Below, piece by piece: positions 59,113-64,000 of a stretch of DNA of 64,000 nt. The notes under the pieces were generated by a model, which did no database searches, had not been told where the DNA came from, and worked only from the letters and a program-made list of their open reading frames with translations. Position numbers and translations under genes: made by a program. Position 1 is the stretch's first letter; every line of letters starts with the position of its first letter. Source of the stretch: Stieleria mannarensis (GTDB taxonomy: Bacteria; Planctomycetota; Planctomycetia; Pirellulales; Pirellulaceae); the NCBI RefSeq assembly GCF_014154935.1, contig NZ_JACEHH010000001.1:124001-188000 (forward strand). Reading direction: 5' to 3'.

Positions 59113-60501
59113 TTAGCGGAGCAGCTTCTTGCCGGTCGTTTCGCTGGGCGCGTCCGCCGGAGATTCCTCGCTCGTCTCCTCGGTCGGTTGCACCGAGTCG
59201 ACGGTCACCAGCGGTGTGGAGCGTTTGGCCGATGGAAACGCCTTGGCGATGGCTCGGATGGCGAAGTTCTGGGTCGGCGTGGCCGGCAGGTCATCGATCC
59301 GCGCCAACACGTCGCGAGCCCGATCGGCCTGCGGCGTGGTGGGGTGGTCACGCAGGATTTTGCGATACAGCTGGGCCGCCGCACCATACTCCTTCTTGCG
59401 TTCACGATACTTGGCTCGGAACGCAAGTTTCTCGGCTTTGTGGTAGGCGATTTCCGCAGCTGCGCGGGCGAGCAACTGGTTGTACTTCTCTTCACGCAGT
59501 TCGTTGGGGAAGCGGCGACGTGTTTGTTTGACCAGTTCATCGGCTTCGTCCAGCACCAACTCGCTGTACTCCGGTCCGCCATAGATTTCGAGCTTGCAAC
59601 GGATCCCCAGCAGGTGTGCCAGGAACAGGTGGTCGCTGTCGGTGAACGTTTCGCGAAGGTCGGTCAGGAACTCGTCGGCTTTTTCGTATTGTTCATTGCG
59701 AATGTGTTCGGCGGCCGCGGCCATGGTCGCGTCGTCAGCCAGTTTGCCGGTCGGGTCGTCGTAGCGGATTTGGTCCAACACACGGACCGCGTGTCCATCG
59801 GCATCGCGGAGCGGGCGGGTGGTGTCGAACAGATTCAGCGAGTACCAGGCATCGTCGCCGGCCTTGGAGACATCGATCCAGTACTTGCTGATCGAGAACA
59901 GCCGTGCGGCGGCGCGGTCGCCGTGACGGTTGCGTGGAAAGTCCTTTTGCAGTTCTTCGAAGGCGTCGCGTGCGCCGTTCAGGTCATTGGCAAAGAACAG
60001 CGACTCGCCTTGCATGAACAACGCGTCTTGATTCAATCCCGATCCCGGTGCTTCTTTGCACGCCTTTTCGAACAATTCGGCGGCCTCGGCGAACATCCCG
60101 GTGCGGGTCGCCTTGGGCGCCCTGGCGGCCTGTTTGAATCGTTCGTCGCCGCGACGATACAGTTCCTTGGCTTTGGGGATGTCTTCGTGCTTTTTACCGG
60201 TCACATAGCCGACCAGTCGATTGGTGCTGGGCAGACCGCTGGCCAACGTGCCGCCGGCGTTGCTGGCGCTGCCGGACGCCACGCGGGGCGGATCCTCCGC
60301 TTGGACCAGCGGCGGTGTTTCGGTTTCGTCGGTGGCCACGGATCCGAACGGCAGTCTGGGGAACCAGCCGCGTGTTGCCGACCCGCCGCCGAAGCTCTGG
60401 CACCCGGCCACGGCCGCCAACACGCAGGTCCCTAGCAACGGTCGCAATCCGCATCGGGTGAAGCGGCCGGGGCGGTCCAATTGTTGTTGATTCTTTTTCA
60501 T
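59113..60501 (-). CDS. BamD/ComL-like TPR lipoprotein
   Basis: A 462-residue protein from the ATG at 60501, which overlaps the recO stop by 4 bp (ATGA). Lipobox LLGTCVLAAVAGC. TPR-like helices follow: AEAAELFEKACKEAPGSGLN, MQGESLFFANDLNGARDAFE, RNEQYEKADEFLTDLRETF and GAAAQLYRKILRDHPTTPQA, in an outer-membrane assembly (BamD) style. It is about twice the length of E. coli BamD, with extra N-terminal and Pro/Ser-rich C-terminal regions. It probably helps insert outer-membrane proteins, in line with the adjacent lptE. Confidence 0.82.
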   Translation of the reverse strand: MKKNQQQLDRPGRFTRCGLRPLLGTCVLAAVAGCQSFGGGSATRGWFPRLPFGSVATDETETPPLVQAEDPPRVASGSASNAGGTLASGLPSTNRLVGYVTGKKHEDIPKAKELYRRGDERFKQAARAPKATRTGMFAEAAELFEKACKEAPGSGLNQDALFMQGESLFFANDLNGARDAFEELQKDFPRNRHGDRAAARLFSISKYWIDVSKAGDDAWYSLNLFDTTRPLRDADGHAVRVLDQIRYDDPTGKLADDATMAAAAEHIRNEQYEKADEFLTDLRETFTDSDHLFLAHLLGIRCKLEIYGGPEYSELVLDEADELVKQTRRRFPNELREEKYNQLLARAAAEIAYHKAEKLAFRAKYRERKKEYGAAAQLYRKILRDHPTTPQADRARDVLARIDDLPATPTQNFAIRAIAKAFPSAKRSTPLVTVDSVQPTEETSEESPADAPSETTGKKLLR

Positions 60502-61256
60502 TCCACCGGTTCCATCCGGGCGGGCAGGTAAGGTTGCATTTTCGGGGTCGAGCCGAGGATTGCTTGGATGTATCGGTTGATCAAGCCTCGCATCTCCCGA
60601 TAAACCGACGAGGGAAGCTCGATCGGCAATCGCGTGTGGGGGGCCAGCAATCGTTCCAGGTGATCGATGGTTTCCCCGCTGACCGTCAACAGGCTGTGCT
60701 GACGCGGTCGACAGTCGCGACACACGACGCCGCCGGCGATCGGTGCGAACGCGATCCGCGGGCTGTCGCCGATGCGGCCGCCGCAATCGACGCAGCGGCG
60801 CGTCGCCGGTGCATGGCCGAGTAATCGCAGGGCCGAGGTGTCAAAGCCGAGCAGTGCCAAGGCGGAATTTCCGCGGCCGTCGATCTGCCCGAGCGCGTCG
60901 AGCGTCAGGTCGTACAGCCCGGGATGGGGATCGTGGTTGTCCGTCAACAGTCGAAGCATTTCGGCGATGTAGTATCCGGCATAGACGCGATCCAACGACT
61001 TTTCCGCCCCGCGAAAACGACGCTGGAGCTTGGCCTCGGTCAACAGATCGAGCGCATCGGAGGATTTCCGAATCAGCACTACACGACAGACGGCCAGCAG
61101 GTCAAGCGAACCTTCGAAGGAACTCTTGGGGCGGCGAGCGCCCTTGGCCAACGCGGCGACCTGGCCGAAGTCGCGTGTCAGCAGCGTGACGACCAAGCTG
61201 GTTTCGCTGAACGGGATCGCTCGCAGGACGACCGCCGTGGTCTGCTCGGCAGCCAT
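60498..61256 (-). CDS. recO: DNA repair protein RecO
   Basis: A 252-residue protein with the N-terminal OB-fold (TTAVVLRAIPFSETSLVVTL, GQVAALAKGARRPKSSFEGS) and the helical middle (YAGYYIAEMLRLL). It keeps the CxxC zinc pairs (RRCVDCGG, VCRDCRP). RecO loads RecA on gapped DNA with RecR. The start codon is 1 bp from the TPR gene stop and the stop overlaps the BamD-like start, so it lies in a coupled operon. Confidence 0.93.
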   Translation of the reverse strand: MAAEQTTAVVLRAIPFSETSLVVTLLTRDFGQVAALAKGARRPKSSFEGSLDLLAVCRVVLIRKSSDALDLLTEAKLQRRFRGAEKSLDRVYAGYYIAEMLRLLTDNHDPHPGLYDLTLDALGQIDGRGNSALALLGFDTSALRLLGHAPATRRCVDCGGRIGDSPRIAFAPIAGGVVCRDCRPRQHSLLTVSGETIDHLERLLAPHTRLPIELPSSVYREMRGLINRYIQAILGSTPKMQPYLPARMEPVE

Positions 61257-61592
61257 CTACAGTTCGTCGTCGTCTTCGCCCAAGTCGCCGAGCGTTGCCA
61301 GCAATTCGCTCATTTCCGCCGCGGCGTGTCCATCGCCCTGGTGGCGGGCCTGGTCGATGCCGTCGCGCAAGTGCGTCCGGGCCTCGTCGATGCGGCCCAA
61401 ATCGACCAGCTGTTGGGCCGCCATGAAATAGGCCGGCACGTAGGGGGGAGTGTCACGCATCAGTTCGCCCAGTTTTCCCAAACTGCTGTCGTGGTCCCCT
61501 TCGCTGCGCAATTCCATGGCCAGGCTGTAACGCAAGAACGTGTCCGAGGGATCGTCCTCAAGCATCGCCAGGATTTTTTCTTTGCGTGACAT
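61257..61592 (-). CDS. small TPR protein
   Basis: A 111-residue protein made of TPR-like helix pairs: DDPSDTFLRYSLAMELRSEG, PYVPAYFMAAQQLVDLGRID and AARTHLRDGIDQARHQGDG-like sequence (EARTHLRDGIDQ). It ends in an acidic tail (GDLGEDDDEL). It begins 3 bp after the GNAT stop and stops directly before recO, so it is co-translated. Probably a protein-interaction adaptor; the partner is unknown. Confidence 0.82.
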   Translation of the reverse strand: MSRKEKILAMLEDDPSDTFLRYSLAMELRSEGDHDSSLGKLGELMRDTPPYVPAYFMAAQQLVDLGRIDEARTHLRDGIDQARHQGDGHAAAEMSELLATLGDLGEDDDEL

Positions 61593-61595
61593 ACC

Positions 61596-62549
61596 TTAGA
61601 GCTCCTTCGTCCAACGCTGGCCGCGTTGGGTGTTCTCAAAATGCAGTGACGTGAGTTGTTCGTTGAGTTGCGAATGTTCACCGTTGATGGCGGTTTCGAC
61701 GCGAAAGACACATCGCGTGGCCATCGATTGGATGATCGCGGCGATCAGAAAGGTTTCCGCGGAGGTCAATTCGCCGGGCGTTTCGGTGACCGACAGATCC
61801 AGAATCGCCTCTGAGCAGCTCATCACCTGGGCCTCCGGGTCGCTCAACCACAATCGCACGTTGGCCAGTCGATCGCCGTTGCGGTGGTTGATCAATTGGT
61901 GGTGTTCGATATCCAAGTGGGCCATCGCCGACGCATAGCGTCCTTGTTGCGGAACGACGGCGGATCGTTCGGCCCGCGTCGTGCGGCGGTACTGCATCAT
62001 TTCGCGATTGACCGGCGGGCGATACGGGGCCGTCGTGACCACCATCCGCTGAAAACTTTTCTCGGGCGAATACCCATGCCGGCTCAACAGCGACGCGGCG
62101 CGGACATCGACGTCGGGGACCCCGATGCCGTGACCGATGGGCGACAGCCCGACGTAACCGCATTGTTGGTCTCGCATCGGGCCGGCCAGGATCGAGTGAC
62201 ATTGCTCGGCTCGGATGCGTTTTTCGGCCGCGGCGAGCAGGTCGTCACAGCATTTCAGTCCGGCGTGGGTGAAACAGATCGCCGACAGGATTGCGACATC
62301 GCTGGCCGGCATTCCCGACCAGTCGTCGCCGTGATCGCCCGGTCGGCTGAAATGGCACCAGGCTTCGACATGCCCGTCGATGGTCGCGACCAATAAATCG
62401 CGGGGCGAAAAAAACACTCGCGACAAGATCGCACGCTCAATGATGGTCGCACTGATCGGCGGCGGCGACTGGGCCGCCGTCCAGTGCTCGCTCCACACCC
62501 TGGCCAACCCGGGTAAGTCTGCATTGCAAAATTCGCGTACTTCGCTCAT
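61596..62549 (-). CDS. GNAT-family N-acetyltransferase-like protein
   Basis: A 317-residue protein. The N-terminal ~165 residues resemble a GNAT fold: VREFCNADLPGLARVWSEHW, LLVATIDGHVEAWCHFSRPG, SAICFTHAGLKCCDDLLAAA and GIGVPDVDVRAASLLSRHGY. The acetyl-CoA loop is not canonical. The second half (~170-317) is a further alpha/beta unit that could be a degenerate second GNAT domain. First gene of the minus-strand operon. The substrate is unknown. Confidence 0.7.
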   Translation of the reverse strand: MSEVREFCNADLPGLARVWSEHWTAAQSPPPISATIIERAILSRVFFSPRDLLVATIDGHVEAWCHFSRPGDHGDDWSGMPASDVAILSAICFTHAGLKCCDDLLAAAEKRIRAEQCHSILAGPMRDQQCGYVGLSPIGHGIGVPDVDVRAASLLSRHGYSPEKSFQRMVVTTAPYRPPVNREMMQYRRTTRAERSAVVPQQGRYASAMAHLDIEHHQLINHRNGDRLANVRLWLSDPEAQVMSCSEAILDLSVTETPGELTSAETFLIAAIIQSMATRCVFRVETAINGEHSQLNEQLTSLHFENTQRGQRWTKEL

Positions 62550-62988
62550 GGGGGGGATGCCTCGTGGATGACTCGTGGGAAAATTGTCTGCGGAGGCAAA
62601 ATGCGGTTAGAAAGGGACGGTGGGAAGCCACACGGCGGCGCGGTAATGCAGTGGGGCGCGGGCGGTTCGGTCTCGGGGCCAGCAATCCTGTCAGCCAGGC
62701 AGCGGAATGCTGTCCGCCGGACTATGATTGCCAAGCATACCGCCTGGATCGCGAGAACGTTACCGGCTTTTAACCAAGAGCGCTCAGTTAGAATCAACGG
62801 GGGCCCCGATGCTGGCGTGAACCGGCTGAATTCCTCCCTTCGCGTTGCGGTGTGCTCCCGAAACTTTACTTTCACCCCCTGGCCGTCGGTGGATCACCCC
62901 GCCAGGGTTTCGCAGGCTCTCGACAAAGGCGTCTGGCTGGCGAAAACAGGGGCTCCGAAACGTACACAGGCACCGGATTCAAAATACG
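62550..62988. other. 439-bp divergent intergenic region
   Basis: Lies between the GNAT-like and oxidase-subunit starts. Open frames on both strands lack gene features. No palindromic repeat or clear promoter was identified. Confidence 0.5.
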
Positions 62989-63624
62989 ATGGTTGCAGGA
63001 ACAAGCGTGACCGATCTACCCGACGACCGCGGTGATGTCTTGCCTCCCGTGTTGCCGGTGGACCGCCGGGTCAAACAGGGGGGCTGGCTGTTTTTGCTTT
63101 CGCTGCTGGTTTTCTTCGTCGCCACGCTGCTGCTGTATGCGCTGTATGCGATCTCACGCAGCGACGATCCGCTGAAACTGGTCCCGCTTCCCAAAACATT
63201 TTTGGTCAGCACGGTGTGTTTGATCGTGATCAGTTTTTTGGTCCACGCGGCGACCCGGACGGTCCGTCGCGATCGATTCCGCACGACGGGGTGGTTGTTG
63301 GGGATCAGCACCGCCGCGGCGGTCGTGTTCACGGTGGTCCAGTGCCTGGCGATGACGGAAATCCTGCTCGGTCCGGCGACCTTCCAAGGCCCGGGCCGCG
63401 GGGTGGCGGGCATGGTCGTGGTGCTGGCGATCTTGCACGCGCTGCACGTGTTGGGCGGCATCATCGCGTTGGGCATCGTCGCGGCCCGTTCGGCGATCGG
63501 GTTGTACGACCACGAACGCCATTGGCCGGTCGATTTCGCCGCCCATTACTGGCACTTTCTGGACCTGGTGTGGCTGTGCATGATCGTGACGTTCTGGCTG
63601 ACCACCGGCGGGTTCGGGTTTTAG
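62989..63624 (+). CDS. cytochrome c oxidase subunit III-like membrane protein
   Basis: A 211-residue protein from the ATG at 62989; upstream in-frame sequence is rejected. Five membrane helices are visible (WLFLLSLLVFFVATLLLYAL; FLVSTVCLIVISFLVHAATR; WLLGISTAAAVVFTVVQCLA; VAGMVVVLAILHALHVLGGI; FLDLVWLCMIVTFWLTTG). HALHVLGG and HYWHFLDLVW are the haem-copper oxidase subunit III signatures. It has the five-helix form found in quinol-type or planctomycete oxidases. The catalytic subunit I gene is not in the window, so it is an isolated gene here. Confidence 0.88.
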   Translation: MVAGTSVTDLPDDRGDVLPPVLPVDRRVKQGGWLFLLSLLVFFVATLLLYALYAISRSDDPLKLVPLPKTFLVSTVCLIVISFLVHAATRTVRRDRFRTTGWLLGISTAAAVVFTVVQCLAMTEILLGPATFQGPGRGVAGMVVVLAILHALHVLGGIIALGIVAARSAIGLYDHERHWPVDFAAHYWHFLDLVWLCMIVTFWLTTGGFGF

Positions 63625-63647
63625 TCGGACAGCGGTTTTTTTGTTCG

Positions 63648-63710
63648 ACGTAGCTACGCTCGCCAGAGCGTGGAAACGCCGGGGATCCACCTTCTGGCGA
63701 AGGTAGCTAC
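63648..63710. repeat. palindromic repeat A, copy 3
   Basis: The best-preserved copy: CGTAGCTACGCTCGCCAGAG at the left and CACCTTCTGGCGAAGGTAGC plus TAC at the right. The outer 18 bases of each arm pair with two mismatches. It follows the oxidase gene stop by 23 bp. Confidence 0.92.
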
Positions 63711-63861
63711 ATCTGACCGGCGATTCACAACGTTTCTTCTGCGAAGTGGCGTTGTCCAGCCTGACTTCATCTTTACGTCGGCGGCGGCAGTTCCCTAGAC
63801 TGCGGCCCAATACGGTGGAACGGACGGCCACAACACCGACACGAGCCAAAGGACGGGCTAT

Positions 63862-64000
63862 ATGTATCGCTGGTTACTCTGCTTTCGTTATCTCAAAACA
63901 CGCTACATCGCGCTGGCGTCGATCATCTCCGTCACGCTCGGGGTGGCGACGCTGATCGTCGTCAACAGTGTGATGAGCGGTTTTTCGACCGAGATGCACG
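63862..64000 (+). CDS. ABC transporter permease, LolC/FtsX type, 5' part
   Basis: The frame starts at the ATG at 63862 and runs off the right edge after 46 codons. MYRWLLCFRYLKTRYIALAS followed by the first membrane helix (IISVTLGVATLIVVNSVMSG) is typical of lipoprotein-releasing (LolC/LolE) or MacB-like permeases. It would export lipoproteins or lipids with a LolD-type ATPase. The rest cannot be seen. Confidence 0.8.
   Translation, partial: MYRWLLCFRYLKTRYIALASIISVTLGVATLIVVNSVMSGFSTEMH

Noticed and set aside
1-64000. tRNA and rRNA genes, prophage, integrase or plasmid functions
   Set aside because: None were recognised on either strand by eye; a covariance-model scan would be needed to exclude a tRNA fully.

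Overview
The window is a stretch of a GC-rich bacterial chromosome that looks like Planctomycetota, most likely the order Pirellulales (Rhodopirellula or Rubripirellula relatives). The reasons are five secreted S1 sulfatases within 27 kb, two secreted proteins with an LEPR-XLL-like N-terminal motif (LERRELLA, LETRRLLA), a protein resembling the planctomycete DUF6797 family, a double DUF1080 protein, a PEP-CTERM protein, a DUF4159 protein next to MoxR and DUF58, few Shine-Dalgarno sites, and intergenic regions full of short palindromic repeats. This is inferred from gene content only; no rRNA or tRNA gene was found in the window.

Layout. 1-7.2 kb: 3' part of a large DUF6797/beta-propeller protein, a BamB-like lipoprotein, a PEP-CTERM protein, a small membrane protein and a secreted beta-helix protein. 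7.5-12.5 kb: a 1493-residue ELWxxDGT-repeat protein and a VOC-family protein. 12.6-24.6 kb: four sulfatases interleaved with recQ, an RdgC-like gene, two very small membrane proteins, a PhzF-like isomerase and an SRPBCC protein. 24.7-33.2 kb: an HTH-receiver regulator, an M42 peptidase, an SprT-like protein, a subtilase, a gluzincin-like peptidase and an iron-type solute-binding lipoprotein. 33.3-39.7 kb: a cyclase-repeat/DUF4159 protein divergent from MoxR-DUF58, then the fifth sulfatase. 39.8-45.7 kb: a LuxR-type regulator, a Gfo/Idh/MocA dehydrogenase, rpmA, proA, a YmdB-like phosphodiesterase and a BON protein. 46.2-54.3 kb: a possible structured RNA, a two-component pair, a tail-anchored protein, an ABC exporter pair and a double DUF1080 protein. 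54.5-64 kb: gyrA, then a tight minus-strand run (GNAT, TPR, recO, BamD-like, lptE, folP), a cytochrome c oxidase subunit III-like gene and the start of a LolC/FtsX-type permease.

How the genes work together. The sulfatases, DUF1080, beta-helix and Gfo/Idh/MocA genes fit breakdown of sulfated, complex polysaccharides. The peptidases and giant repeat proteins fit an extracellular proteome. The 57.5-62.5 kb run couples outer-membrane assembly factors (BamD-like, LptE) with RecO and folate synthesis.

The most unusual content is non-coding. Several dispersed families of 15-110 bp palindromic or tandem elements sit at gene borders. One family lies 0-4 nt after stop codons in sense orientation. A second family of about 15-nt modules follows a strand rule: G-rich on the coding strand after stops and C-rich before starts. 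A third element has entered the 5' end of lptE and lengthened its signal region.
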